From positions 6,476 through 70,475 of the forward strand of contig DATJHM010000086.1 of the NCBI GenBank assembly GCA_035493895.1: 64,000 nt of DNA, read 5' to 3'. The notes under the pieces were generated by a model. The model saw only the letters and a list, made by a program, of their open reading frames with translations, had not been told where the DNA came from and searched no databases. Of this stretch, positions 45,055 to 54,975 are shown piece by piece. The position numbers and the translations under genes are program-made. Origin of the DNA: DATJHM01 sp035493895. GTDB lineage: Bacteria > Chloroflexota > Ktedonobacteria > Ktedonobacterales > Ktedonobacteraceae. The stretch's first letter is position 1. Each line of letters starts with the position of its first letter.

Positions 45055-46041
45055 TCAAGAGTGAGAGAGATTGAGCAAAAGCTCCTCAAGCTGAGACCAG
45101 ACCTGCTGTTCCGCCTCGACACTGGCCAGACGGTGATCGCTATTGGAAGAGTCCTGCATCAGGCGCAGGACGCGCTGGCGAAAGCTGGCAAGATGATTCT
45201 GCTGGACATTAGGAGGAGGCATAATGCGCAAATCGATCAAAGAAGGATCATAGAACTCATTCGGCTCAAAGGCGAGCGAGACCAGATGAGTGTAGCCACG
45301 AATCAAAGAGAGACGGGCATCCGACTGAAAATAATTCGGCTGAGTACTGGAAAGCAGTAAGCAACCTGCGACACGGCAGGCATACATAATAGGGCAGGCC
45401 ACCGCACTGACCTCATGCTCCGACTGATAAGCGGGCAAGAACGTCTTATTTGTGCGCAGGTCACCAATCTGTCCAAGGCGGCAGGAGACAGTCACATGGC
45501 CAGCGAGCGATTCAGCGCCGAGCAAAAGAGCCTTCTCCTCCAGATCGCCGCCCCAGGGAGGAGTACCGAGGCCAACACTTTCACGCAGACTACGAATACG
45601 ATTGTTATCCTTCGGCTGAGGTGGCATACAGCGCACGACCGTAATCGCCATACCGACGCGTTCGGGGTCGAGATGGCTTAGAGCCCTTTGCAAGACCAGA
45701 CGGGTAATGGACCAGAAGCGTAGCAAATCAGGAGTGGAGGCGCGTGTCTCAAAAACCTCCATCACAAACTTATAAGGGATCTCCTGAGCTGAAGTATCCG
45801 TCTCAAAGTCGCTGGCATTCGGCAAGATATCCTCAATTAATGGCAATAATTGAGTGCGTTGATGTTGAGGGAGAGCATGCAACAACTGACGCAGATTATG
45901 CGGACGGGGCGACGAATCTCCACTTACCCATCGAGTCAAGGTCACAAAGTGAACGCCGATCTCATTGGCAATACGATCGCGTTCAATAGGATTACTGATA
46001 ATTGAGCCGAGCAGCTCACGCCACTGTGTAGAATTTGACAT
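45055..46041 (-). CDS. Helix-turn-helix regulator with GAF-like domain
   Basis: 328 residues. The first 70 residues contain a helix-turn-helix of XRE style (I-A-N-E-I-G-V-H-F-V-T-L-T-R-W-V-S-G). Residues about 90-265 resemble a GAF domain (G-H-V-T-V-S-C-R-L-G-Q-I, C-R-V-A-G-C-L-L-L-S-S-T-Q). The C-terminal part is helical. It may sense a small ligand or redox state. A terminator closes the unit. Confidence 0.82.
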   Translation of the reverse strand: MSNSTQWRELLGSIISNPIERDRIANEIGVHFVTLTRWVSGDSSPRPHNLRQLLHALPQHQRTQLLPLIEDILPNASDFETDTSAQEIPYKFVMEVFETRASTPDLLRFWSITRLVLQRALSHLDPERVGMAITVVRCMPPQPKDNNRIRSLRESVGLGTPPWGGDLEEKALLLGAESLAGHVTVSCRLGQIGDLRTNKTFLPAYQSEHEVSAVACPIMYACRVAGCLLLSSTQPNYFQSDARLSLIRGYTHLVSLAFEPNEFYDPSLIDLRIMPPPNVQQNHLASFRQRVLRLMQDSSNSDHRLASVEAEQQVWSQLEELLLNLSHS

Positions 46042-46398
46042 CTTTCTACCCTTACGCTACAAATGCATATGCACACGTATTCCCCGTATTTCATAATAGC
46101 AAATAATACGTACTCCTGTCAATCTACAAAGTCATAGCAATGTCAGTGCATCCGTTTCGCAAAACAGGTCAAACGCAAGACGTACCGGGAACAACGCAAA
46201 GGCAGCATACAGCGAGAAGAAATAACCACAAAAAATAAACGGGCAAGGGAAGGGATTCTGACGGAGCCAACGCATGCTATGATATAAGAATACACTACCA
46301 GCACGATGCTATTCAACTGGTTGAGCCAGAGCAGGCTATGAGCACAAAATGGCAAATTTGTTCATTATAGAGAAGAGAGAACGCAAGAGGATTATTGG
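46042..46398. other. Non-coding divergent gap between the GAF regulator and RNase Z genes
   Basis: A 357-base AT-rich stretch. A 70-codon frame on the minus strand has no ribosome site. No repeats or hairpins stand out. Confidence 0.45.
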
Positions 46399-47307
46399 AT
46401 GATAGATGTTTGTATTTTAGGCACCTGTGGCATGATGCCGCTGCCAGGGCGCTGGCTTTCTACAGTCCTGATACGTTGTGGAGCCTCACTCACGCTTTTT
46501 GACTGTGGAGAAGGAACGCAAATTCCCTGGAAAACGCTAGGTTGGGGCTTCCGCCAGCTCGGAGCAATCTGCTTGAGCCATATGCACGCAGATCATGTTG
46601 CAGGCTTGCCAGGAGTGCTCTTCATGGTCGCACATGCAGGGCGCACAGAACCACTGGATATCTATGGGCCAGCAGGCACAAACTACGTGATTGAGGGATT
46701 GCGGCGTATTGCGCCCGAGCTGCCTTTCCCGATCATCATTCATGAGCTAGCAGGCGGTGAACAATTTCCACTGCCAGGAGGCTTACAGGGCGCATGTAAT
46801 GCAGCAGCGCATGGAATTCCCTGTCTGGCCTATCGTCTGGAATTAGCGCGCTCAGCAGCGTTTCAAGTCGAGAAAGCGCGCGCGCTGGGTCTCCCCGTAC
46901 AGCTCTGGTCACGATTGCAACGTGGTGAGGAGCAGGAATTTCAGGGAAAAATCATCAAGCCCGAGGAGGTATTGGGAGAGCCCAGGCGGGGTATCTCATT
47001 TGGCTATATTACCGACACGCGTCCCACCAATGCGCTGAGCGACTTTGTGCAGGGAGTTGACCTGCTGGTCTGCGAGAGCATGTATGATAACCCGGCAGAT
47101 CTGCCCCTGGCAAAGGCCAACGCGCATATGCTGGCAGAAGAATCGGCCAGCATTGCCAGCAAAGCGGGCGCAAAGGAGCTGGTGCTCACCCACTTTAGCC
47201 CTAAGATTCAAGATACGACCCAGGCAGAAAAAGCAGCTCGCGCAATCTTTCCCAACACACGAGCTGCGCATGACGGCCTGACCATCACCCTGGAGTACGA
47301 AGACTAA
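46399..47307 (+). CDS. rnz: Ribonuclease Z (tRNA 3'-processing endonuclease)
   Basis: 302 residues of the metallo-beta-lactamase fold. The zinc motif S-H-M-H-A-D-H is at 60-66, later ligands in Y-I-T-D-T-R-P near 200 and L-T-H-F-S-P-K near 269. It removes the 3' trailer of tRNA precursors. AAGAGGATTATTGG precedes the ATG. It ends 33 bases from a convergent hydrolase gene. Confidence 0.95.
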   Translation: MIDVCILGTCGMMPLPGRWLSTVLIRCGASLTLFDCGEGTQIPWKTLGWGFRQLGAICLSHMHADHVAGLPGVLFMVAHAGRTEPLDIYGPAGTNYVIEGLRRIAPELPFPIIIHELAGGEQFPLPGGLQGACNAAAHGIPCLAYRLELARSAAFQVEKARALGLPVQLWSRLQRGEEQEFQGKIIKPEEVLGEPRRGISFGYITDTRPTNALSDFVQGVDLLVCESMYDNPADLPLAKANAHMLAEESASIASKAGAKELVLTHFSPKIQDTTQAEKAARAIFPNTRAAHDGLTITLEYED

Positions 47308-47340
47308 CAGTAGTGGTTGCCCTTGCACACCCAACAGAGA

Positions 47341-48321
47341 TTACTCTGAGGAGAGCTGATCGAGCAATTGGAGAGAAGGGGATTGCATCGGCTTCAGATA
47401 GGTCTCAAAGAACGTCAGTACCTTTTGCGTATAAGCGACACGATCCATAAAGTAAGCCCCGCAATGTTCAGCATCGGGAACAAGCCAGAGCTCTTTAGGA
47501 CTGGGTGCCTCGGCATAGAGAAGAGGAGCATCCTGCGGATCGACAATAGTATCTTTTAGACCATGAATAAGCAAGATAGGGCAGGACGTAATCTTTGAGA
47601 TATCACGCAAGGGCTCAACCTGATGAAAATGATAGCCAGCACGCCACCATAAGAAAAGATCAGTTACCCAATCAAAGATAGCAAAAGGTACATGCAACGT
47701 ACGCCGTACAGCATATTCCACAGCACTTCGATGCGTAGCAAAAGGACTATCGGCCACCAGAGCGGCGACATCTGAACAGCGAGCGGCCCCCATAATCGCG
47801 ACCGCCGCGCCCATAGAATAGCCGACCACCCCCAGGCGATCCTGTGGAGCGCGATTTTTCGCATAAGCAACCGCGCCCAGGAAATCATTGAGCTCGCGAA
47901 ACCCCAGCGTAATCGGCTTCCCTACCGCCTCGCCGTGTCCATAATACTCGAACGCCAGCACATTATGACCAGCCTTCCAGAGTTGGCCACACATACCGAG
48001 CACATCACTCCGGCGGCCACGATACCCCGGGCACACAATCACCGTCGTCGTCGCGTTCTCAGCTGGAATATACCAGCCACTCACCTGGTGGTCGCCATGC
48101 AAAGGGGAAAACGTAATCTCCTGAGCGGGAAGATTCAACTCAAAGGGACTAAAAGTATAAAAATCAAAAGTGGCCAGTTGTTTAGGACGTGTAAGAGTAT
48201 CGACAATATAGATCCCAACACCAGCCATCACGCTCAAGACGCCGACACTTCCCCCAATACTGCCAAAAAGAAGCTTCTTAAGAGAAGGGTGAAATGGTCG
48301 TACGTTGCGCAAATTGAACAT
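47341..48321 (-). CDS. Alpha/beta hydrolase with membrane anchor
   Basis: About 326 residues from the ATG at 48321; the open frame runs to an ATG at 48381 without a better ribosome site (AGAAAGG lies 12 bases before 48321). A hydrophobic segment (about 15-37) anchors it. The nucleophile elbow is G-Y-S-M-G-A near 180, with the acid in H-G-L-K-D-T near 255 and His in D-A-E-H-C-G-A-Y. The substrate is unknown. Confidence 0.88.
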   Translation of the reverse strand: MFNLRNVRPFHPSLKKLLFGSIGGSVGVLSVMAGVGIYIVDTLTRPKQLATFDFYTFSPFELNLPAQEITFSPLHGDHQVSGWYIPAENATTTVIVCPGYRGRRSDVLGMCGQLWKAGHNVLAFEYYGHGEAVGKPITLGFRELNDFLGAVAYAKNRAPQDRLGVVGYSMGAAVAIMGAARCSDVAALVADSPFATHRSAVEYAVRRTLHVPFAIFDWVTDLFLWWRAGYHFHQVEPLRDISKITSCPILLIHGLKDTIVDPQDAPLLYAEAPSPKELWLVPDAEHCGAYFMDRVAYTQKVLTFFETYLKPMQSPSLQLLDQLSSE

Positions 48322-48839
48322 TGAGGCAGCCAACCTTTCTAGCACTTGATTGGCATCATAGCATACATCACGCATTTTCATCTGAACATGAAAACCCTGA
48401 ATAGCAACAGGTTATTCCATAGATACCATACCAAAACAAAACAGACGTGAACCTACATGATACGAGAAAACAGGCAAACTGATCTTCACTGCTATTACGA
48501 TGAGCTACAACGGAAAGTTACACAGCCGCGTTACGAGGACAGAAGGATCATGCCTTATTGTTATCATTTCAATGAAATCTATGTATTGGAATAATCACAA
48601 AAAATAGGCTAGACTTAAATAGGAATAGATACATTTTACATGAATTGTTCAATAGTGGCAAAGAGCCTGGCAAAAGCAAAAGCTCTTAGCCCTGGCATCT
48701 TATCGTTCTGTACACCGCAGGTGAAGATGTCTTGACATCGTACTTTCTTGACGAATGCAGTCAAGCAGATCGGAAGAAATAACAACATACATCTATATAG
48801 AGGGATAGTAATGAATACACAGAATAGCGAGGAATTGCA
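48322..48839. other. Non-coding stretch upstream of the TauE/SafE gene
   Basis: About 500 AT-rich bases between two divergent genes. No RNA gene, repeat or strong promoter was recognised, and short frames lack ribosome sites. Confidence 0.4.
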
Positions 48840-50147
48840 ATGAGCAAGCATATAGCAAGCATTCCTGGTCCAACGCAAGCAGAGACGCTGGGAACAAGGA
48901 CCCAAAAAAAGAGCCAGGACGATCTGGCAGCAACGATTATTGGCTGGGTTTTACAGGGAGGAGTCCTGATCAGCGCAATCATCATACTGCTCGGATTATT
49001 CTTACTGCCAACGCGGCCGGGCGGTCTATCTTTGCAGCGTCTGCTCGAATTTCCACAATCGTTGCAGGAAGTCATCGCAGGGCTACTGGTACTGCGTCCA
49101 CAGGCAATTATCACGTTGGGATTATTGTTGCTGATCGCGACCCCCGTCGTGCGCGTCCTGGCCTCAGTGATCACCTTTGCCCTGGAGCACGACCGTAAAT
49201 ACGTCATATGTACCTGCCTGGTCCTGTGCATTTTGCTCTATAGCATTTTCTTTGCAGGTGACGGAGGCCAGCAGGCACAGATACAGGCACAGGGACTGCA
49301 TTTCTCCATCCTGATCGTACTCGCCATCTTCCTGGGCTCAATCGCAGCGGGTCTGCTGGGTTCACTGATAGGTCTGGGTGGAGGAGTATTAATTGTGCCA
49401 CTGTTGACCCTCGTCTTCAAGCTCCCCATCACCTTCGCAATTGGCGTGAGCATCATCTCCGTCATCGCAACCTCAAGTGGAGCGGCGGCGGCTTATGTAC
49501 GGGACCACTTGACCAACATGCGTATCGGCATGTTCCTCGAGTTGGGGACAACGCTTGGAGCGATCAGTGGAGCCTTTCTCGCGGCCTTTCTTGCGCCGCA
49601 GTTGCTCTCGATCATCTTCGGCGTCATTCTCTTCATCTCAGCAGCGCCCCTGGTGTTTAAAATCGGAGAAGAATTACCCGAAGGAGTCAAAAACGACCGC
49701 TGGGCAAAGTGGCTCAGACTGGATTCATCGTATCCAGACAAGCGCCTCCAGCGTTCAATACCTTATCAGGTCACACGGACGCCCTGGGGTCTGGGCATGA
49801 TGTACATCGCAGGTCTGATCTCGGGGCTGCTCGGGATTGGTAGTGGCACCTTCAAAGTCATCGCGTTGGATTCCCTGATGCGCCTGCCGTTGAAAGTCTC
49901 AACCACCACAAGTAACTTTATGATTGGCGTGACCGCAGCTGCGAGCGCAGGCATTTACTTTTCGCGTGGGGACATCCCCCCACTGGTCGCTGCCCCGGTA
50001 GCGTTGGGAGTGCTCTCCGGCGCACTGCTAGGAGCGCGACTGCTTACCCGTATGAGCAACAAAGCCCTGCGTCTGATCTTCATTCCAGTTATTGCCGCCA
50101 CGGCGCTGGAAATGATATTGCATGGCATTGGCGTAGGACCATTCTAA
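48840..50147 (+). CDS. TauE/SafE family sulfite/anion exporter
   Basis: 435 residues with around ten membrane helices. The first 135 residues add two or three helices before the TauE/SafE core, whose first repeat contains G-S-L-I-G-L-G-G-G-V-L-I-V-P (near 181) and the second G-L-I-S-G-L-L-G-I-G-S-G (near 325). The family exports sulfite, sulfoacetate or other organosulfur anions. GAGGAATTGCA precedes the ATG. A strong terminator at 50339 may belong to this unit. Confidence 0.93.
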   Translation: MSKHIASIPGPTQAETLGTRTQKKSQDDLAATIIGWVLQGGVLISAIIILLGLFLLPTRPGGLSLQRLLEFPQSLQEVIAGLLVLRPQAIITLGLLLLIATPVVRVLASVITFALEHDRKYVICTCLVLCILLYSIFFAGDGGQQAQIQAQGLHFSILIVLAIFLGSIAAGLLGSLIGLGGGVLIVPLLTLVFKLPITFAIGVSIISVIATSSGAAAAYVRDHLTNMRIGMFLELGTTLGAISGAFLAAFLAPQLLSIIFGVILFISAAPLVFKIGEELPEGVKNDRWAKWLRLDSSYPDKRLQRSIPYQVTRTPWGLGMMYIAGLISGLLGIGSGTFKVIALDSLMRLPLKVSTTTSNFMIGVTAAASAGIYFSRGDIPPLVAAPVALGVLSGALLGARLLTRMSNKALRLIFIPVIAATALEMILHGIGVGPF

Positions 50148-50338
50148 AAGAGAAAATGAAGGGTCCTACCCCGTTACCTTTTTTTGTGACACCCGTTTGT
50201 ATTAATAAGAAAACATCAATGATGTTTTCCCCTAGCTTATTTGCGCTGTAATACGAATTTTTCACCGGTAGTGTGTTTTGTAGAATTACCAGTGTAGTTG
50301 TTGAGTTTGTAGTACAAATACCGTAATAAGTGCTTAGT

Positions 50339-50378
50339 AAGAAAAAGAGAGTCTGGTTTTTCAGACTCTCTTTTTCTT
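50339..50378. terminator. Bidirectional terminator hairpin
   Basis: AAGAAAAAGAGAGTCTG at 50339-50355 is exactly complementary to 50362-50378 over a 6-base loop. T-rich on both strands (CTCTTTTTCTTG), it can stop transcription from the TauE/SafE gene. Confidence 0.85.
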
Positions 50379-50480
50379 GTATATAGTGCCTATGAGAGCA
50401 TGAGCTTCTCACGAGAAATCAGCAGCATCAGGCGACAGCGAGCACCAGCGAAGTAGAAGAAAAAAAATTCTCAGCACGAG

Positions 50481-50510
50481 TTGATCAATCATCACCGCCT
50501 ATGATATACT
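50481..50510 (+). promoter_or_regulatory. Probable promoter of the 63-residue protein gene
   Basis: TTGATC (50481-50486) and TATACT (50505-50510) are separated by 18 bases, about 126 bases upstream of the start codon. Confidence 0.5.
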
Positions 50511-50635
50511 CTTTGTGCCCGTGGCAAAACGGGAAGAAAATATGGGCACGCAGTGTTCATACTATAGGAATAACAATTCAAGACAATTACTACCACTGTC
50601 CCAGAGTGGCAGCCAGGGAAAAGGGAGAATAATCA

Positions 50636-50827
50636 ATGCCAAAAAAGGGTGAGCTTTCTAAAACAGCGCGTGCCTCACTGGCAAACCGCGAAGAGATCAA
50701 CCACATGACATCGCGCATCTGCGCGGATTGTGGTCATCCCATTATGCTGAAAGAGCTGATGCCAGTAAAGGTAATCGGGCGGGGCATGGTGTATTATCAT
50801 AAGACGCACTACAACGTCGGCCAGTAA
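50636..50827 (+). CDS. Small protein with a single CxxC (63 residues)
   Basis: The start M-P-K-K-G-E-L-S-K-T-A-R is basic, followed by T-S-R-I-C-A-D-C-G-H-P-I and a V-Y-Y-H-K-T-H-Y-N-V-G end. The C-x-x-C and later His residues could bind zinc, but no named family is recognised. GGGAGAATAATCA precedes the ATG. A clear terminator follows, so it is a separate transcript. Basic composition suggests nucleic-acid binding, which is inference. Confidence 0.8.
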   Translation: MPKKGELSKTARASLANREEINHMTSRICADCGHPIMLKELMPVKVIGRGMVYYHKTHYNVGQ

Positions 50828-50861
50828 GCAAAGCGCCAATAAAAAAATACGATAAAAACAA

Positions 50862-50897
50862 GCCTCGCGTTAAAAATAACGTGAGGCTTGTTTTTGC
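50862..50897 (+). terminator. Terminator of the 63-residue protein gene
   Basis: AAGCCTCGCGTTA and TAACGTGAGGCTT form a 13-bp stem with one wobble pair and a 4-base loop, followed by GTTTTTG. Confidence 0.88.
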
Positions 50898-51091
50898 ATA
50901 AAAGAACACGCAATAGCCATTGCAACCCCTTGCATAAACATGCTATAATGGTATTATGGAATAATGCAGTGAAATCTATTAATGCGCGTACCATACTCTT
51001 TTCCGGTAGAACGTTGATATTCGTTCTCGGGCAGGGAGTAAAAAGACCATAGAGACATGTATATGTTTTAGTCATGTGGGGAGGGAAAAGG

Positions 51092-52222
51092 GTGTTGTCT
51101 GTATTGCATGCTCTACCGCGTTACTTATTGACCTTACCTTTGTGGGCACGTCTCAGTAGTACGCTCCTGACCGTAATCTTATTCGTGATTTTCTATCTTA
51201 GTATTTTGCCCATAGAGAACAATCCCAGCATCCTGGCAATCCCCGTAGCACAGGCGGCCTGGATGTTCAAGCGAAGAGGAGTATACTTCTCAGTATCGAG
51301 CATAGTCGTTGCGGTATGGATCTTTATTTGTTTCAAGCACCATACATTTCTCCCCTCCTTCTCCATCATCCTTTCATTTGTAGTCGGAATAACCGCGCTC
51401 CTGGTAGTCGGTTTCTTGATCAGTGCTCAGCGTACCTCGCTCGATCTTGCCACAACAACACATAGAAAGCTCGAACACATGAACGAGCAACAAAAGCAAT
51501 TAAGCCTGCTCAAAGACCAGTTCATCCTGAACGTCAATCATGAGTTGCGCACGCCGCTGGCCACAGTCTATGGATATCTTGAGCTTTTGTTAGAACACCA
51601 GGAACACATGGACAAACAGAAGCAGCGTGACTTCTTAAAAAATGCGCTCTACAGTTGTGAAGAATTGCAATTACTTGTGAACAACGTGCTGGACACGATG
51701 CAAATACAATATGAAAGGCCGCTGCTCACAGTAGAGAGGCTCTCAATAGCAGAAATTATCCAGGAAGTCGTTATCCACATTGATCCGCGCAGACAGCAAG
51801 AGCACATCCTGCACCTGGACATACCAGAGCAGCTTTTTGTGCAGGCAAACGCGCAATACGTACGACAGATTCTCTACAACTTGCTCTCCAACGCATTTAA
51901 ATACACGCCAATCGACACCCTGGTCGAAATCAAAGCGGCACACTACAATGCTGGTTGCCAGGAGAAAGAGGAGTTGCCGATGGTCTGCGTCAGCGTACGA
52001 GACAGAGGGCCGGGCATTCCGCCCCATGAGCTGCCACATATGTTCGGACAATTCTTCCGGCTTGAGCGAGACATCAGCAAAAAGATCAAAGGGACAGGCC
52101 TGGGTCTCTATGTTAGTAAGCAGCTAGTAGAGGCAATGGGAGGGCACATCTGGGTTGAGAGTAGCGGCATCATTGGCGAGGGGAGCCATTTTCGCTTCAC
52201 CCTGCCCTGTGATGGTCCCTGA
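51092..52222 (+). CDS. Sensor histidine kinase
   Basis: 376 residues from the GTG at 51092, preceded by GGGGAGGG; the ATG at 51074 lies upstream of that site and is unlikely. Three or four membrane helices (about 12-112) are followed by a coiled linker. The phospho-acceptor His150 lies in N-V-N-H-E-L-R-T-P, and the ATP domain shows N-L-L-S-N-A-F-K-Y-T-P, D-R-G-P-G-I-P and G-T-G-L-G-L-Y. No response regulator is adjacent, so it is an orphan kinase; its signal is unknown. Confidence 0.92.
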   Translation: MLSVLHALPRYLLTLPLWARLSSTLLTVILFVIFYLSILPIENNPSILAIPVAQAAWMFKRRGVYFSVSSIVVAVWIFICFKHHTFLPSFSIILSFVVGITALLVVGFLISAQRTSLDLATTTHRKLEHMNEQQKQLSLLKDQFILNVNHELRTPLATVYGYLELLLEHQEHMDKQKQRDFLKNALYSCEELQLLVNNVLDTMQIQYERPLLTVERLSIAEIIQEVVIHIDPRRQQEHILHLDIPEQLFVQANAQYVRQILYNLLSNAFKYTPIDTLVEIKAAHYNAGCQEKEELPMVCVSVRDRGPGIPPHELPHMFGQFFRLERDISKKIKGTGLGLYVSKQLVEAMGGHIWVESSGIIGEGSHFRFTLPCDGP

Positions 52223-52377
52223 TTGGGCGTAAGAAAACAGCGTAAGAAGTTCGGAGCAAACAGGAGAATAGGCCTGACGACACCTCCTCGTGCGTAAAAA
52301 ACTATAATCCTCTTGACAAGAGGCATACAAGCTGTCACAATCGCGACAAGCATTCGAACGAGGAGACCCTATTATTC

Positions 52378-53256
52378 ATGATACACTCAACCGAACAAGA
52401 TCATGGACAGCAGCTTACGCCGCAAACAGCTCGTTTTGCCTTTCAGGGAGAACCAGGAGCATTTGGTGAAGAAGCCGTCCGTTCCTATTGCAGTCAGGAT
52501 TCCACAATAACGCCGGAGCCTTTACCATATCGTAGTTTTGCCGATGTTTTCCGTGCAGTCGCCACGGGAGAGGTCGAATATGGCATGGTGCCGGTCGAAA
52601 ATTCGCAGGCCGGGAGCATTAACGACGTCTATGACCTCTTGCGCCAGCACGATCTTTTTGTGATAGGCGAGATAGGGCACCCGGTCAACCATTGTCTGCT
52701 CTGCCTACCGGGTCAGCAGATCAGCGACATTACGCGCGTCATCTCACATCCCCAGGCACTCGCCCAGAGTGATGTCTACTTGCGCGATTTAGGGGTAGAG
52801 ATCGTCGCGACCTATGATACCGCTGGTAGCGCCAAAATGATTCGCGATCAACAATTGATCGGCGTTGCGGCAGTCGCAGGAGCGCGGGCAGCTGAGCTCT
52901 ACGAAATGGAAATCCTCGCCAGTGGCATTCAAACCATAAAAAACAACTTCACACGTTTTATCGTCATCAGCCGCGAACCAAAACCGCGACAGCCTGGAGC
53001 AGCCAAAACCATGATCGTCATGGCAACATCCCACCAGCCGGGCTCGCTCTACCAGTGCCTTGGTGGATTGGCCGCGAACCACATCAACCTGTTGAAGCTG
53101 GAATCGCGTCCTTCTCGGCAGCGTCCCTGGGAATACGTCTTCTATCTGGACTTCGAGGGGCATCGTGAAGATCCGATTGTGCGCAGCGCCCTGGCGGATC
53201 TCGCTGGCTACACCACATTCTGTAAAGTGCTTGGCTCTTTCAGTCGCAGCATTTAA
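52378..53256 (+). CDS. pheA: Prephenate dehydratase
   Basis: 292 residues. The catalytic domain (about 18-195) includes F-Q-G-E-P-G-A-F-G-E, G-M-V-P-V-E-N-S and the T-R-F motif (N-F-T-R-F-I-V-I). The regulatory ACT domain (about 208-285) contains P-G-S-L-Y-Q-C-L and E-S-R-P-S-R-Q-R-P-W. It makes phenylpyruvate from prephenate in phenylalanine synthesis. GAGGAGACC precedes the ATG and a terminator follows. Confidence 0.96.
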   Translation: MIHSTEQDHGQQLTPQTARFAFQGEPGAFGEEAVRSYCSQDSTITPEPLPYRSFADVFRAVATGEVEYGMVPVENSQAGSINDVYDLLRQHDLFVIGEIGHPVNHCLLCLPGQQISDITRVISHPQALAQSDVYLRDLGVEIVATYDTAGSAKMIRDQQLIGVAAVAGARAAELYEMEILASGIQTIKNNFTRFIVISREPKPRQPGAAKTMIVMATSHQPGSLYQCLGGLAANHINLLKLESRPSRQRPWEYVFYLDFEGHREDPIVRSALADLAGYTTFCKVLGSFSRSI

Positions 53257-53270
53257 GCAGATCTCAACAG

Positions 53271-53306
53271 ACAAAAAAGCCAGAGTCCACGTGACCCTGG
53301 CTTTTT
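53271..53306. terminator. Terminator shared by pheA and the convergent small gene
   Basis: AAAAAAGCCAG-AGTC pairs with GAC-CCTGGCTTTTTT around a short loop. It is T-rich on both strands, so it can end both transcripts. Confidence 0.85.
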
Positions 53307-53320
53307 TTACATTGCATCAG

Positions 53321-53509
53321 CTATGAGCGAGGACGGCCAGCGCCCCTGGCGGTTATCAGAGCCGTAATCCCTCCGACCAGAAACAGCATACCAAGGCCAA
53401 TGCCTGCATACGCAGACCAGTGATGGCCTTTCACCAGCAAAAATATGCCAGCGAGCAGGCATAACACACCAAGCGCAATCGCCCCATAAAGAACATTCAA
53501 GCTACGCAT
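53321..53509 (-). CDS. Small two-helix membrane protein (62 residues)
   Basis: Two hydrophobic segments (about 5-26 and 32-53) end in a basic R-G-A-G-R-P-R-S tail. No family is recognised. It follows the Mrp gene by 20 bases in the same direction and may be co-transcribed with it. Confidence 0.75.
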   Translation of the reverse strand: MRSLNVLYGAIALGVLCLLAGIFLLVKGHHWSAYAGIGLGMLFLVGGITALITARGAGRPRS

Positions 53510-53529
53510 ACAATAGACATTCCTTTATG

Positions 53530-54567
53530 TTATGCGCGCTTGATCTTCAGCGTACTGACAAAGTTTTCAGCCAGGGCTTCATAGCCGTCTGAATAATACT
53601 CCTCGACGCGACCGGCATCACACAGTGCGGCCAGTGTGGGATCGATGGGAAGCTGGCCCAGCAGAGGAGCGCCGCTAATCGTCACCAGATCAGTACCATT
53701 GCTTGGCCCAAAGACCTCATAGCGCTCTCCCGCAGGAGTTTCGAAGTAGGACATATTCTCGACAACGCCGACAATGACCCCTTTGAGCTGCTGGACCATA
53801 CTGATACACTTTTTCACGATCATCGTAGCCAGCATCTGCGGAGAAGAGACAATCACAATGCCGTCGACCGGAAGTGACTGTAAGACCGTCATAGGAGCAT
53901 CAGAAGTACCTGGAGGAAGATCAACCAGCAAATAGTCAAGCTGCTCCCAATCCACATCGCTATAGAACTGTTTAATAGCGCTGGAGATCATAGGGCCGCG
54001 CCAGACTACAGGATCGCTCTCATTCTCCAGGAACATATTCATCGACATCACTTTGATACCATTTTTACTGCGCAACGGCTCAATGCCGCCGCTAGCAGTC
54101 TTGGAGGGCTGGCCCTTTGTACCGAACATGCGAGCAATACTGGGTCCAGTGATATCGCCATCCAGAATACCCACACGCAGTCCCTGGCGGCGCAGAGAAA
54201 CGGCGAGCAGACCAGTTACCAGAGATTTACCAACGCCACCTTTGCCGCTCATAATCGCAATCACATTTTTAATCTTGCGGTCAGGGGCAGCTGAGGACAT
54301 CGTCAAAGGAACGCCGCGTCCGACGGGAGCCTTTTTAGGAGCAACCGAAATAGGCTCACCATTGACCGAAGCATTCAAATCTTTGACCAACTGATCAAGC
54401 TTCTCGGGAGTGAAGCGATGAGTGCGTGCCCCACCAGCCACGCTTTCACGAGAGCCGACAGCGCAGGCAGTACAGGGCAAACCATGCCCATGAAACACCT
54501 TTACCGTAGCTGGATGCTTCGTCACAACATCATGAATGATCATGTCGGCAGTTATCGTTTCCGCCAT
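53530..54567 (-). CDS. mrp: Mrp/NBP35 family iron-sulfur carrier ATPase with N-terminal DUF1858
   Basis: 345 residues from the ATG at 54567, after TGAGGATACG. The first 60 residues resemble DUF1858 (I-I-H-D-V-V-T-K-H-P-A-T-V-K-V-F, G-L-P-C-T-A-C-A-V-G). The ATPase domain begins with M-S-G-K-G-G-V-G-K-S near 108 and includes G-I-L-D-G-D-I-T-G-P-S and D-L-P-P-G-T-S-D. Relatives carry iron-sulfur clusters to target proteins; the usual C-terminal C-x-x-C pair is not seen, so cluster binding may instead involve the N-terminal cysteines. That is inference. Confidence 0.94.
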   Translation of the reverse strand: MAETITADMIIHDVVTKHPATVKVFHGHGLPCTACAVGSRESVAGGARTHRFTPEKLDQLVKDLNASVNGEPISVAPKKAPVGRGVPLTMSSAAPDRKIKNVIAIMSGKGGVGKSLVTGLLAVSLRRQGLRVGILDGDITGPSIARMFGTKGQPSKTASGGIEPLRSKNGIKVMSMNMFLENESDPVVWRGPMISSAIKQFYSDVDWEQLDYLLVDLPPGTSDAPMTVLQSLPVDGIVIVSSPQMLATMIVKKCISMVQQLKGVIVGVVENMSYFETPAGERYEVFGPSNGTDLVTISGAPLLGQLPIDPTLAALCDAGRVEEYYSDGYEALAENFVSTLKIKRA

Positions 54568-54975
54568 GTTTCGTATCCTCACGAGCAGCACAGAGCCCGC
54601 GCCCTGGTGCTACTTTCTTGTAATAAAGAAAACAATTGCTCATTTCATAGACAAGTTGGTCATCATAGCAGCAACAAGCACACATCGCCTATAAACAGAC
54701 AACCTATCCTCATCCTGATTATTGCTATAACACCTCGCAGCATCCACCACAGAACAGATGGGCTGGCTAATTCCGACCTCTTTACTCAGTATTATAGCAT
54801 ACTCAGCGAGCATGTTACCACATTCCCACCATAGTTTGTAGAGCTTGCAGAAAGAGTTGCGACCGCTGGTCAGGGAAAAAAGAGCGGGCAGTTTCAGTAA
54901 TTGCGTAGAGAGCGCACTTATGCTATCATGACAGCATTGACGCAGAACATGCTTCTAAGATGTAAAGGAAAAAAG
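54568..54975. other. Divergent gap between mrp and the Crp/Fnr gene
   Basis: About 400 bases with no supported gene or repeat. The promoters of both neighbours must lie here, but no well-spaced consensus was found. Confidence 0.4.

Larger units (their letters stand above)
50148..50635. other. Gap after the TauE/SafE gene with terminator and promoter
   Basis: The 488-base gap holds a 17-bp hairpin at 50339-50378 and a promoter at 50481-50510. The rest is AT-rich and shows nothing else. Confidence 0.5.
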